Below are positions 24,541 through 36,639 of a stretch of 64,000 nt of DNA, in pieces; position 1 is the stretch's first letter, and each line of letters opens with the position of its first letter. The notes under the pieces were generated by a model. The model ran no database searches. It saw only the letters and a program-made list of their open reading frames with translations, and was not told the DNA's origin. Both the position numbers and the translations under genes were made by a program. Source of the stretch: Talinum fruticosum (lineage: Eukaryota; Streptophyta; Magnoliopsida; Caryophyllales; Talinaceae). Location: positions 2,920,001-2,984,000 of the forward strand of contig JAITYX010000016.1 in the NCBI GenBank assembly GCA_021018815.1, written 5' to 3'.

Positions 24541-24666
24541 TATATAAAGCAACAGCGAACCCCATTTTCAACAACTCTCAAAAGCCAAAAGACTACACAG
24601 ACTCACTTGCTTTCTCATTTGATCCAGCACAAGTCCAACAGTTTGAGAAACAACTTCGACAACAGG
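24541..24666 (+). promoter_or_regulatory. Possible orphan promoter with first exon
   Basis: TATATAAAG at 24541-24549 is followed by a C/A-rich leader-like stretch and then CAACAG|GTTTGT, a donor-like junction at 24666. An open frame crosses it (KDYTDSLAFSFDPAQVQQFE) but no downstream exon was found. It may be a relic of a duplicated gene or chance. Confidence 0.25.
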
Positions 24667-24739
24667 TTTGTTTTCAATGTTTCTTCGTTCTTCATTTCCA
24701 TCAAAACTTCAAATATTTCTTCCACATTCTCAATTAATT

Positions 24740-26455
24740 TGGTTACACTGTTATGTGGTTTTCTTTTAGTTTTTGATTCATTAGGGTGAAATATAGAAAG
24801 ATTCATTAATTATTAAGTTATATTTTACTTTTATTGTTCTGAGGTTGCATGTGTTCTTATATATATGTATGACGTTGTGGAGGTAACTTCTCTATAATCT
24901 TGTTGTATGGATAAGATAAAGATACGTCTAGTTTACCATAAGCTTACTTTAATTTATGCTGAATCTTAATGAATTTGTTTGATTTTAATTTTAGTTTGTC
25001 CCGAGGTCTAGAAAACAATATTAAATCTTATTTTGATGATTTGAGACTAGTGAATAGTGACATATGACTTGACTGTTGAGGAATAGCGATAACTACAGTT
25101 CGAACAGTAGTATAAACATGGATGGTGGTGAGGTTGGAAGGAGGGGGTCAAAAATGGTAATTATTAGAGCACAATGTGGAATATACGTAACCTAAACCCT
25201 AATCATCACTTAAATTAAACTTTTAGCTATTTGTGTATATTTTTTTATGTGGCTTCAAACATTTTGATTGAACAGTTTCGCAAAGCATTTATATTCAAAT
25301 ATCACACAAGTGAGAAAGTTATATGCACATGTATCCATGTCCACATGTCCAAAGTTACATAAAAAATAAATGAACAGAAATATCATATATAACATAAATA
25401 ATAGAAAAGAACAGAAACAATTAACAAAAAAAAACAGAAAAAATAGAAACGAATAAAAATAAACATAAATAAATAATAATTTTTATATAATTTCGAACAA
25501 ACAAACTTCAAAAGTATTTATTCGAGAAAATATGATAAAGAGTAGGATATCTAGAAGTCATCCTAGACCGCTTAGTTTACGTTGAATTGGCTTCTTGTTG
25601 ACAATAATGAGTAACTAACTTTGATTAAGATAATTACCAACTAAAAAAAGTCAAAAGCCAATATAAATTTGAGTAATTTTCAAAGTGAATAATTAGGTGT
25701 GTTTTCTCGAGTTCAACCTTCTATCCCTATGGTAAAAACTATTACTACTCTGCTCACCTAGTTTCGCCCATTTGAAAATTTGTGGAAACTTCCCTCTCAT
25801 TTTACCTAATTTGCCATATCTCCAAAACAACCTTTCATAACTTCCTCAACTCCATTTGCATCCAACTTTGTACTCGGTTCGTTGTCTTTGGTTACTTCCA
25901 TCTCACTTTAGCCTAAAAACGGTAATATAATTAGTGCTGATAGCGTGTTTCTTTCATATAAAAATAAGAAATTTTATTAAGAGAGAGCAACTAAGAACCT
26001 ATTTGTTTTAATGTTATGAATTGATGGTAATCAGTAAGATCTATTGAGATTTAGAAGTAGGTGGTAAGGAGCAGTAGTAAGCATAAAATAATCGATAATA
26101 AAAAATCGCAAAAGATTGTGTAAAAGAGAAACTCAAGAATGTAAGAGTTGTTGTAACAGATAAAAAGTAATACGTTAACCTGTCCTAAATTAATGATAAC
26201 AGGTCATATACAAATAGCATTGATCCTAAAACTCACCTATAGCATACTGATCATGAATTCATCATGATTATGTTATTATATACAATCAGCCCACAACTAT
26301 ACTGATTTTAGATGTTTAGGTACAGAGATGACAGTATGACACGTTGTATTAATTGAGTGCATTTATGTTATTAACACTAATAATTTCCTTATTCCATGCT
26401 TTTCGCGTTACAAACTTTGAAGAGACAGAGAGAGAAGTGATGAAAAGAAGACGTT
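24740..26455. other. Intergenic DNA
   Basis: AT-rich and A-rich stretches (notably 25370-25480). No gene recognised. Confidence 0.5.
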
Positions 26456-26459
26456 GCTT

Positions 26460-27062
26460 CCCGCGTTCTCTCTCTCTCTCTGTTTGTGGGTACTTGTCTG
26501 CTTCCTCATGCGTGCAAGCCATTCTCTAAACACAGCCCCTCATCTTCTTTGTCTCGCCCCATTTCCTGGCCCTTAACGGTTCCAATTCTCTGCAAGCCTC
26601 TTCAATCGTATTTCTCCTCAATCCTCTCTCTCTCTCTCTCTCCACATTTGATGATGTTGCTTTGCTTAATTTCTCTCTAAAGCCTAACAATCAAAGTTCT
26701 GGATTCCCCCAAATAAACTAACCAAAAGAATTATATTCTAGGTCATTTTGTCTCTTCTCGCCTGCTTTTGTGTCGATAAAAGATCCCAACTTTCTCAAAT
26801 TCATTGCCTTTTGTCGTCTGAGTTTTCATTCTTCTTCTGAATCTGATCTGGGTTTGCATCTTTTTATCGAATCTCTAATTCTTCTCTGAGAATTTTCATT
26901 TTTCTCAACACCACCTTTCTGCATTCTCCTCTGTTTGATCATATTAATGGTTTTTAAGTAGGGAGACGTCAAACCCAATTGAGTGCAAATTTTTGCACAT
27001 TTTGGTTAGATTCTGATAGTTATCTCTCATATTTTTATAGTTTCAGATCCAAGTTCGCAGCC
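26460..27062 (+). promoter_or_regulatory. Pyrimidine-rich promoter/leader of the UPF0496 gene
   Basis: Two CT tracts (26467-26481 and 26624-26642) and long TC-rich runs resemble the Y-patch and pyrimidine leaders common in plant core promoters. A leader intron may end at TTTTTATAG or TTTCAG near 27045-27052, just before the ATG. Confidence 0.45.
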
Positions 27063-28177
27063 ATGGGAGGACACATGAGCAAGAAATCAGTAGAAACTTC
27101 AACGGAGATCCACAATTTACAGTTCTTAACTGAGCTCACATCATATGAAGCGGCGTGTAAAGCTGATACAGATTTACAATCCTTTGATACAACCCTTCAC
27201 ACCCGGACTAATCACGCCATCAATGCCGTGGCCATGGGCGTCGAGGTTCGGTCTCTCTCCTTCGATTCTCTGAAACAAGTCACAGAATGCTTGCTGGAGA
27301 TGAACCAAGAAGTTGTCAAGGTCATCTTGGAGTGTAAGCAAGATATATGGAAAACCCCAGAATTGTTCGAGCTCGTCGAAGAATACTTTGAGAATAGCCT
27401 TCAAACCCTTGATTTTTGTGCTGCATTGGAGAAATGCCTCAAAAGGGTTAAAGATTCCCAGCTGTTAATCATGGTTGCTTTGCAGCAATTTGAGGAAGAA
27501 GACAGAGAAACAGGGAGACTAAATACTTGAAAACTTTGGAAGAACTGAAGAATTTTAAGGCAGCTGGGGATCCTTTTACTGAGGAGTTTTTTCAGATATT
27601 TCAGTCTGTGTATAAGCAGCAAATCTCAATGCTTGAGAAACTCCAATTCAAGAAAAATAAGCTCGATAAGAAGCTTAAGTATATTCATGCTTGGCGGAAG
27701 GTGTCTAATATCATATTTGTAGCCACCTTTGCGGCAGTGCTGATATGCTCGGTGGTGGCGGCAGCCATGGCCAGCCCACCAGTGGCAGCGGCTCTGGCCG
27801 CAGCCACCGCGATCCCAATTGGGTCGATGGGTAAGTGGATTGACTCCCTCTGGAAAAACTATGAGAATGCATTGAAAGGTCAGAAGGAGGTGATCAACAC
27901 AATGCAGGTGGGCACTTATGTTGCACTCAAGGATTTGGATAACATCAGGGTTTTGATTGATAGGCTCGAGATTGAGATCGAATCTCTATTGGAATGTGCT
28001 GATTTTGTCATCAGAGAGGAGGCTGTGAAGATAGGGATTGAAGAGATAAAGAAGAAGATGGCTGTGTTTACAAAGAATGTGGAAGATTTGGGTTTACAAG
28101 CTGATATGTGTAGCAGGGACATCAGAAGGGCTAGGACTGTGGTGTTACAGAGGATCATCAAGCACCCCAACAACTAA
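27063..28177 (+). CDS. UPF0496 family protein, frame broken once
   Basis: The start is ATG at 27063 ([13 protein letters not shown]). The first frame runs to a TGA at 27530 and carries [20 protein letters not shown] and [20 protein letters not shown]. The second frame, shifted by one base, is in register from about 27515 ([19 protein letters not shown]) to the stop at 28177. It includes two hydrophobic stretches ([19 protein letters not shown] and [19 protein letters not shown]) and a helical tail. Joined, the length would be about 370 residues, usual for UPF0496 (BYPASS1/AT14A-related) membrane-associated proteins of unknown biochemical role. Both halves look fully conserved, so the break is a single one-base loss (or two-base gain) around 27495-27520, either real or a sequence error. 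No intron can bridge it. Confidence 0.85.
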
Positions 28178-28205
28178 AAAAATTCCCAAAAAAAGAAAAA
28201 GAAAC

Positions 28206-28408
28206 TGACTCAAAATTTCATGCATTGTTTAGTTATATTATTGTGTAACTTTCAACTTTGGAATTGGAATATTATTATTTGTAATGTCTGAAATTGAATT
28301 CTTTTTATTTTTTATTTGTAATGTTCACTAAATAAAAGATTTGCTCCAATTACAGTATATTTCGTTTCTGTTTTGTTCGATCCTCTTGTTCATCATGGTG
28401 AGCTAATA
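28206..28408 (+). repeat. UPF0496 3' UTR, copy 1 of a duplicated segment
   Basis: This is the 3' UTR directly after the UPF0496 stop, with an AATAAA-like signal near 28331. A diverged copy lies at 31720-31928, sharing ACTCAAAATT, ATGTTCAC-AAATAAAAGAT and AGCTAAT blocks in the same order and orientation. Confidence 0.75.
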
Positions 28409-31277
28409 TTTTTTTTTAATCACGAATTATAAGCTTAAAAGAATTTGAGGAAAAACGAAGACCTATTTTGGATGACTAGATCACCGAATAATGAAAAATT
28501 GAATCACCTAATGTATCAAAAAATTACATAGAGGTATCTTAAAATTACTTTTAGGTACCTTTTTTTGTTGCAATTTAACATTTTCGATCCATGACGGAAT
28601 CGATAAATAAAAAATCTATTTTATACTTAATAAACCCTGCAAAAAATTAAATCAAAGAGTGTTAAAATATTTTATTTTATTTTTCTAATAAAAAATCCTA
28701 ATCATCCCTCCAATCTCACAGTTGTTGTGCTCTCTTCTCTCTTCTCTGTTCATCCTCTCTCTCCCATTTCTTTGTGCATCACTCTCTCCCATCTCTGTGT
28801 CTCTCTCATGTCTTAGATTACCATATTTTATTATTTTCAGATTCTTCACATTCACCTGATCATATCAAAAGAGATAGTCGTAATATTTTTAATTTATAAT
28901 TTTAAATAATTAAAAAGTTAATTATAAGCATCACAATATAAAAAAATTATAAATTTTGTAAGTTTAAAATTTTCACTACATGTATTAAGTATAAAAATCA
29001 CAACATAAAAGTTACAAATTTTTTCTTTTTAGATAAGAAGAAGGTAAAAACTCTATGCTTTAAGTTTTAGTCATAGAAAGCAGGAGATAAAATTGATATT
29101 CAACAAAAAAAAAAATAAATTCTTGGGCAACTTATTGAATATTTGACATCAACACTAGAGTTAGGCCACAGAAAACATTAGAACAAAGGGAAAGGCGCCT
29201 ATAAATAGTTTTTTATACCTAAAGTACTCGTAAATAGTTACACCATAATTTTAACGTATCTCTTTGTAATTTTTTATCTATTAAAAATTTACACAATCAC
29301 CTTAAATTAGATGAGTCCACCAAAAATCAAATTACGCCCCTAAACATAGAATTTTCTTTTCATTATATTTTTCATGGGAAATTGGTTGGATAGTTCCAAG
29401 TAACTTCGTAGTTATTTTGCCTATGACATGTACTATTAATGCCATCCATTCAATATTCTTGGTCAATATTTGTTAGTTTTCTGTTTATGTCCTCCACACA
29501 TTATGATTTAAATGGGGTATTAGTAGGCAAGGGTATCATTATGACATTATTAATGTATCCATAATGATTTTACTTTTTTCATATGATTGAATATTTACCC
29601 AACTTAAAACTTTAGCAAATCTATAGATTTTTGTTCAATCGCTTATATCATCGCTTAGTGATAAAAATTGAGGTCCTATATACATTAAATCTTAGATTCG
29701 ATTTTCCTATCTGTCATTATATTGCATTGTTCTTTATGCCTCATTTGGAACTTTTGCTCGGTAATTCTTGAAATTTTCCAATTTCTCAAGGGCTTAATTA
29801 TGTTGATTCTTTGTCATCCAAAGAAATTCGTTTTAGCTAACTTGACCTAATCAAGGCTTGGTTGGTTGTAATCTGGTATAGTTATCCTCTATAACATGTG
29901 GTTCTGATATGTCCACATCTTGGATAGGTGATTGAATTTTACCTTCTTTTTTTTTTTTTTTTTGGTTAGAAGGGGGAGGGAGAGAGGGGTCAAAGTTCAA
30001 AAGAAAAGGACCTGAGAAATAGTCAAAAAATAGAAAAAGCTTCCTCTAGACAAAGAAAAAGGTCAAAAGATATTGACAATGGTGTCAGAAATAAATGAAG
30101 AAAGAAATTTGTAAGAAAGGGAACCCTTTCTTCAAGAAAGGATTAATGTGGGGTTGGAGACTTCATGCCATTGACAATTTACCAGCCAATGACCCAGTAA
30201 GATCAAGCTTTTTCTTAGGAGGAGAAGACAATTACGCATTTATAATAAGCGATTTCGATTAGTAATTAAAAATTACGCTTAACAGTTAATAATTATTAGT
30301 GTTTATTAGCGGTTACAGACACTATTATAAATGCTGAAACAAAGAGACGCTCAGTTTACATGACAGGGATCTTGCTTATTTGACTGCTAAAGACTGATAT
30401 CCAGGGTACTGTTACTGTATCTCCTGGACAATTGTAGTTAAGATCAGGTAACATAATCTTTATGGTTTCTGTCTCCCTACACTGCCTGGATCTTGGTTGA
30501 AGTAAACTTAAAGACAGAATATGTGGAGAATTAAGCCGTGCAACGTTCATTACGCTGCAAGCATAAGCACATCATCTCAAAATCCAGAAACCATTTCCGA
30601 AAGATTCAGCAAAAGCCAATAAGCACACTTTTGCATATAATTGACCTTAATTAATTTTCCTCATGGATGTCTTTAATTTAAATAAAAACTTGTATTACTC
30701 ATTAATAAGTATCATCTTAATAGCATTTTCTAAGAACTAACATCCCAAAATATCAAACTATAAGGGCTTTTCTCTTCGATTATTAAATGGGTAAAATTTA
30801 AGAGAGATGTCAAGAGGCATATTACAAAGAGCCGGTTGTCGAGCAAAAACACGGCTAGCTAAAATGTTTTAAAAACACCACAAACTCACAATAAAAGAGG
30901 TAATAAGTGTCTAAGCTTTGCCCTCGGTTTCAAATTACTGCTTGACTTTAGTTTTCTTCTTCAAGCTCTATGTAATGCTCTTTAAACCAGAGTATCATCT
31001 TCTACGGATCAAAGACCCAGAAGGGGAGGGGGTTACACATACATATTAAGGCTGAAGGAAAACAAGACAAGAAGGAGGATAATTAATCAAACAAAGGTTA
31101 AAGAAATGGATCTTCGAGAGTAGAGACAATGGGGGTAGGAAACATTGATTATTGATTGGGAGTTGATGACCAACTGGAAAACATGGCTGATGAAGATGAT
31201 ATATGACAAAACCATCAAGATGCGAGCTTGGGGACAAGAATTGATTGTGAGAGCGAAAAAATAGTCAAAAAGCACGC

Positions 31278-31322
<45 letters not shown>

Positions 31323-31719
31323 ACATAAGAGCTATTGCAATAGGATAGGAGTCTATGTTTGAGGTTCACAATTTTGTCAAGGACTAGGAGGGTCTTAATC
31401 TTAGAGACATCAATGGGAGGCTTATTAATGTGAAAAGGACAAGGCAACTTCGCTAGGATTCTTATTAGACAACAAGCCACAAGCTGTGGGGACGAAGCCA
31501 GAGCTTGTGTTGAAGGGGATACAGGAACTCGATTGAATAATTTGAGAGCCATAATATTGAAAATTAATTGTATTCTATTCAGTTTATGACACCGTATAAC
31601 CGAAAAATAACTTTGTATATGGAAGTTCGGGAGCGTTGTCACAGCCTTGCGCCTACTTCCCTGACGTACTAACCCATTCAATAGTAATACCATTCCACTC
31701 AGGTTGAACACGGAAAAAA
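28409..31719. other. Intergenic DNA between the two 3' UTR copies
   Basis: AT-rich sequence with a T17-GG homopolymer (29947), a GA microsatellite and no recognisable gene. A stretch near 29640-29740 has a B-box-like ATTCGA motif that may be a SINE remnant. A minus-strand open stretch at 31265-31711 shows no family motif and runs into the GA repeat. Confidence 0.45.
31281..31319. repeat. GA microsatellite
   Basis: An uninterrupted AG/GA run of about 39 bp; CT on the minus strand. Confidence 0.97.
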
Positions 31720-31928
31720 TGGACTCAAAATTCCATGCAATGTTTAGTTCTGTTGTTTTGTTGGAACTTACAACTTTGGAATTTGAACATAGTAATTAGT
31801 TCGACTGTCTGAAATAGGATTCCTTTTATTTGCTGTTTGTCATGTTCACCAAATAAAAGATGAGGTCTATTTTCAGTAGATTTTGTTTTGTTCTGCTTAA
31901 TTCTTCTGTTTCTCAATGGTCAGCTAAT
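31720..31928 (+). repeat. Relict copy of the UPF0496 3' UTR
   Basis: Homologous over its whole length to 28206-28408, but with no UPF0496 coding sequence upstream. It is read as the remaining tail of a tandem gene duplicate whose body has been lost or replaced. Confidence 0.7.
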
Positions 31929-32244
31929 TCTAAAGAAACCTGTGTTGAATATATGGTTTAATTTAGGGAACTTCTTTGTCATTGACCCACTAGGAATGAA
32001 CAGCCAACAAAGTTTGTAATATAATACTTGAGTTCGAATCCCACTGGCACCTGAACAGGAAAAGGGAAAGAAACACAAAGGGAAAGAAAGCAAGCTACTA
32101 ATATAGCAAAGAATATGAGCAAAAAATCACGAAGGCATATACTTCAGTTCAAATCAATAGCCAAGTTCCTAAGAGGGGAAATTACAGCAAGGACATGAGA
32201 ATGAAGATGCTCAGTTCACTAATGTATCAGCACAATCTAATTAG

Positions 32245-33916
32245 CTAATCCCATGCCTCCTTCATATTCTGATGCCTAAAGCAATGGCCCGAAAAGGAAA
32301 ATATAGGCGATGGCCGGTAGTTAGACTTTGTTGCAAATGTAAGGTAAACACACACTACGAGTACATACATCTTAAACCAGGTCAAGGTAGAGGAAAAGGT
32401 GAGGTATGTACAGATGCTCGTAATAGTCAGAACAGCAATGAAATTCACCAGGCATTTTGTAATGCAGAGTTCCTTTTCGTTCACTTCATTTGGGAAGTGG
32501 CCAGTGGAGTAAAATTCAGAGAGGAGCTTGTCCTTGAGACAAAATGCATCAATGAGCCAAGTGCTGACCTTATCTTCAGATTTTGGAATGTCATTCATAG
32601 AAAGACGTCGAATGTGGATGTGAACTTCTGAAGGGTTCAACCCAAACACATTGTCCAAGATTAAAGGGCAACGAGGCTTGTATCCAATGGTAATGTCATA
32701 CACTGCAGCAGAAAAATGCATTGTTATCGGGGATAACATGGAAATGCATCAGTGCAACAGTCATTAAGACAGGAGTTCCGCAAAACGCAAACCTGCATCG
32801 AGTGAGCTCCTTAGTTCTTCCACACAGGCAAAGAAACCTTTCGTTTTAGGAAGAAGAACATGCTTCAGTATAGGTAATCCATGTTCGGATGCATACTTTT
32901 GACTTCGATTGCACTTCTGCTCTCTGCGTCATGGAAAAACAATTACTACCAGTCAATAAGACAAAAATTTCAGGATCATGCTTCGAGGATCACCAGATAG
33001 CAAATAGCTCCAATCTTCTACCTGTAGACCCTCTAAGTGCCTTTGCAGAAAGGGGAAAAGACACTTTTTTAGCCTTCCAAAGCAAGCGTTCATTGTAAGA
33101 TCATAATGTGTCAAACTCAATGAACTAAACGGTTGGACATATAAGAAAACTCAAATCAAATACCTAGCCATTAGTCGAGGATAGTCCGACAATATCACCA
33201 TTTGTGATCTATAATCAACTGAATTAATTGAGAGGCAAGTTCATAACATAGACGAAAGGGATATTAGAAAATTGAAGGAAGGTGGAAACAACAATATTTA
33301 TGAAGAAGAGTTCTATTAATCACCAAAGGGAAGGAGAAGATTACGTGAAATCTGTGCCTTCCGGGAAAATAGCAAGCCAGAGAGGATCTTGAGGATCCTT
33401 CAGTGTTGCAAGCATTCGGAGCACTACTGGTTCATCAATATCCCACTTTCTATGCACAGGAATGAACTCCAATATGTGAAATGCCCATCCAAATATAGGA
33501 AGCTTCATTAAGCTGCTCTTAAGAACATACTTGATGTACCCCAGGCTACCCTTTCTCAAAGCCAGATCCCATATATACATCCAGTCCACTTCCGTTCTAT
33601 GGTTCGCAATTAGCAAAATACGCTCCTTGTTAGGAACAATCTCCCCAGAAAACACCACCTTAGTCTTATTGATCTTTTCAAAGAGAAATGGCCATAAAGC
33701 AAGCCATGAAGCAAAGACAATAGAAGTCATTTTTCTGCTGTAGTGCACGCTGAATAATCGCAGTACAATGGCACTCATAAAGCCAAAATAAACCAACATC
33801 ATGAAAGCAGTTAAAATTAGCACCACTATACACATCACCCCTCTTAACAGCCTTCGAGGTGTTATAGCACGACGTGTTGGTTCATCGTTCAGAGCAAGAA
33901 GTTTGTTCACCTCCAT
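32245..33916 (-). CDS. Lysophosphatidic acid acyltransferase (LPAT4/5-like), complete
   Basis: Three coding exons read downward: 33916-33345, 32923-32793 and 32702-32245, 1161 nt in all, giving 386 residues with consistent phases. N-terminal hydrophobic segments (about residues 25-85) anchor it in the ER. The catalytic block NHRTEVDW (about 105) has the NHx4D signature. FIPVHRKWD follows, then FPEGTDF (about 184), then VLLPKTKGF just after the first junction. C-terminal hydrophobic segments complete the two-ended membrane topology of this group. It should esterify lysophosphatidate at sn-2 to phosphatidate in glycerolipid synthesis. Resemblance is closest to Arabidopsis LPAT4/LPAT5 as I recall them. 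The ATG at 33916 opens the longest conserved N-terminus ([17 protein letters not shown]). Confidence 0.92.
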
Positions 33917-35410
33917 TTTCTCAGAGCACCTTGTACAGTTTCACTGAGTCAGATTTCCTCGTCAAAATGTCTGATGGATTAGTCCCTTACTACTATCATA
34001 TGGGTTTTCAATCAAGCATTTATTTATACATAAATGCTCTTTTACTATTGGCTTCCAAATTTCCTATGATCTGCTACTACGGTTCTGGATCAGTTATCTT
34101 GCATAATTATGCCTTAAGTATGACGAATAGCTGAAACATAGAGCAATTAGTGAAAGAATCACCAGTAGATTGGCAACTGCAGACTACCTGAAAGGAGGTA
34201 AGAAGATGGATACAATCAGCTCCAACACAGAAGTATGGGGGAAGGGGGAAATAAAAGAGTAAATCCTCCAGAAAGCATGAGATGACTAAGTAAAACATGA
34301 ATATCAATTAGGAAGTATAAATGATGAATAAATAAACTTGTCAACAAAAATTATAGCAGATATAAGAATCAAGTAATGGCTTAAGGAGCATATGCATCTT
34401 TTGACAATTATAATGATAAGACATCAATAGCGCAAAGTGCTTTGATCACAATTTATAGTCCATGCTTCAAGATCATTGTGGGAAATTCCACACCCAGCTG
34501 CAACATCACTAGAAATTAACCAAACCAAGACCCATGCAAAAATAGACACAAACAAAGCCAAATATTATACATTTCAGCAAAACTTGCCCACACCAGCTAC
34601 GTGTACTTGCATACGTGCCCGTGTATTTTTGAAGTCTGTCACAGTGCTTTGATCACAATTCATAGTCCAAGATGTACCCCCAGGTCAAACAGCATCAAAG
34701 CATTCACTGATGACCATGAACCCTAAAAGATAGGAAACAACCTGTACTTCCATCTTAAATCTGGTTAAAGTCAATCAGATATGCATGGCTGGTTCTTCCA
34801 AAGAGATTAGTGCCATGACTAGCAACATAACAAAACCCATGAACAAGTTTTCAGTCAGGATCAAAACACTAGACTAGACATTCTCCTAGATTCCTACATT
34901 AAGGACCTCATTGCAATTCTATGGCCACCACATATTCTGACAGACAAACCCGTTCAGAAAGGGAATCTTCATCTTGCTTTCTTTACTGATTCATAGTCTA
35001 TTTCATAAACAGGGACAACTTCTTACAGAGAGCAAAATAAAAATGAAAATGCACTTGATATTCAGACATATAATAAATAAAAATATATGCCTCACAGATC
35101 CCAGCAGAAAACAAAGCTGGTATTTAGCAAGATCACATTTTCCCAATCTCGGTCATTATAATATCTTCAAAAAGAATCAGGGATATCAAAATATTACCCA
35201 ACCAAAACAAAAAGGGGAAGGGGTTAAAGAACACAATGCAAAACCCAATAGAAACAAATGCATTGCAAGCTAGGATTTGGATTCGTGAAATAGTTCAAAA
35301 TTGGGCAAAGAATGAAGCTTGAATTACCCAAGAAATATCAAGAAATTGAACTCCTATTACCCGTCGGCTTCAGTGCATTGATGAATACCTGAGGCAGGAA
35401 AAATGTGAAT

Positions 35411-35453
<43 letters not shown>

Positions 35454-35700
35454 TAAATTAAAGCAGTGGACAGAAAATAAAGAAGTTACTGTTTCAAGGA
35501 TGATCGGGGAAAAAAGGGAAAATTAATTAGGTGACAGGGGAAGCTAGAAATTACGAAAAGATGCCATTGGGAACAGTGCTCGAGGAGAGAGACTAACATG
35601 GCTGCCCAACATGGCTATGTATGAGAGTGAGGAGTGGAACAGAGAGAGACAGAGAGACAGAGAGAGAGAGAGCACTCGAGATGGGTGCTAAAATATTCTA
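33917..35700 (-). other. LPAT 5' leader region
   Basis: No coding frame lies upstream of the ATG. A leader exon is likely near 35300-35650, where the minus strand is CT-rich and a donor-like CAG|GTATTC occurs near 35389. The region between is intron-like. Transcript start unknown. Confidence 0.4.
35413..35448. repeat. GA microsatellite in the LPAT leader region
   Basis: About 36 bp of GA (CT on the LPAT sense strand). A second, interrupted GA/CA tract follows at 35640-35672. Confidence 0.95.
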
Positions 35701-35819
35701 CACAAGGGGGAAAGATGGTTTACAGTGAAATTCTCTTCAATGTTTGTGGAGAAACTAGAAAGAAATTCCATTCCCTTTTTCTCTTGTTTTCTGGATGTTT
35801 TGCCGTTTCTGGGTGATGC

Positions 35820-36420
35820 CGTTGTAATCTAAACGGCGGGGAGTAGACGTAACGGTAACAAATTGAAGCACACAAGTCACTTTTTTTATTACCTCATTTT
35901 TATTTTTATCGGTCTCTTTAGTGGAAATATTTATTGAGGGAAAATAATTCGTGCTGAGATAAAGACTTTCAGGAGCTTAAAATATTGGCTCCCACATTAG
36001 AACATCAACAAAACTAAAGATTTTTTTGATAAACAAATAAAAACTTTGATTTTTTTAGGATAAAAATGAGCTCATCTTGCATAGTAGAACTGGAAGTATT
36101 ATGTTACAAATTCCCCAGCAATACAGTCTAAGTTTTATAAAACTGTTTACACCCTAATCTTCTCAAATCTCATGTAAGTGAAATTTATATTGAAAGTTCT
36201 ACAAATAAAGTGATAGTTTAATAGTCAATATTAAAGTTTTGAGTATATTAACTCCAAATTTGAATCCCCTCATCCACCATTGTATTATAATTATATTATA
36301 TTATTTTTTGTGGCTCATCGGAGAAAAAAAAAAAACCGTAATTGTTGTTATCCTTGTACCTTAGTTTTAGTTTCCTTACCACAAAGAAAACGAAGAGGAA
36401 AAATTCGTCTTAAATATTAC

Positions 36421-36424
<4 letters not shown>
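35820..36424. other. Intergenic DNA
   Basis: AT-rich, with no gene. A segment near 36235-36275 has a tRNA B-box-like TTTGAATCCCC and may be a SINE remnant. Confidence 0.4.

Positions 36425-36511
<87 letters not shown>
36425..36511. repeat. TA microsatellite, about 87 bp
   Basis: Perfect TA run of over 40 units. It spawns spurious open frames of alternating Ile/Tyr on both strands. Confidence 0.98.
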
Positions 36512-36514
<3 letters not shown>

Positions 36515-36639
36515 GGCATAAAGGTAAAAGGTTGATACACATGAGATTTAAATTCAAATTTAATAATAATTTCAAAACTTTGCAATTACCTGATATTTAA
36601 AAACTAAATAATTAAATGATTAATCCATGCTATTAAATA

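Noticed and set aside
31265..31711. Minus-strand open frame of 148 codons
   Set aside because: No family motif, runs into the GA microsatellite, and overlaps the boundary of the relict 3' UTR copy.
31990..32050. B-box-like GAGTTCGAATCCC suggesting a tRNA
   Set aside because: No A-box or acceptor stem at proper spacing; at most a SINE scrap.
36280..36600. Open frames on both strands through the TA repeat
   Set aside because: Pure alternating Ile/Tyr from the microsatellite; not a protein.
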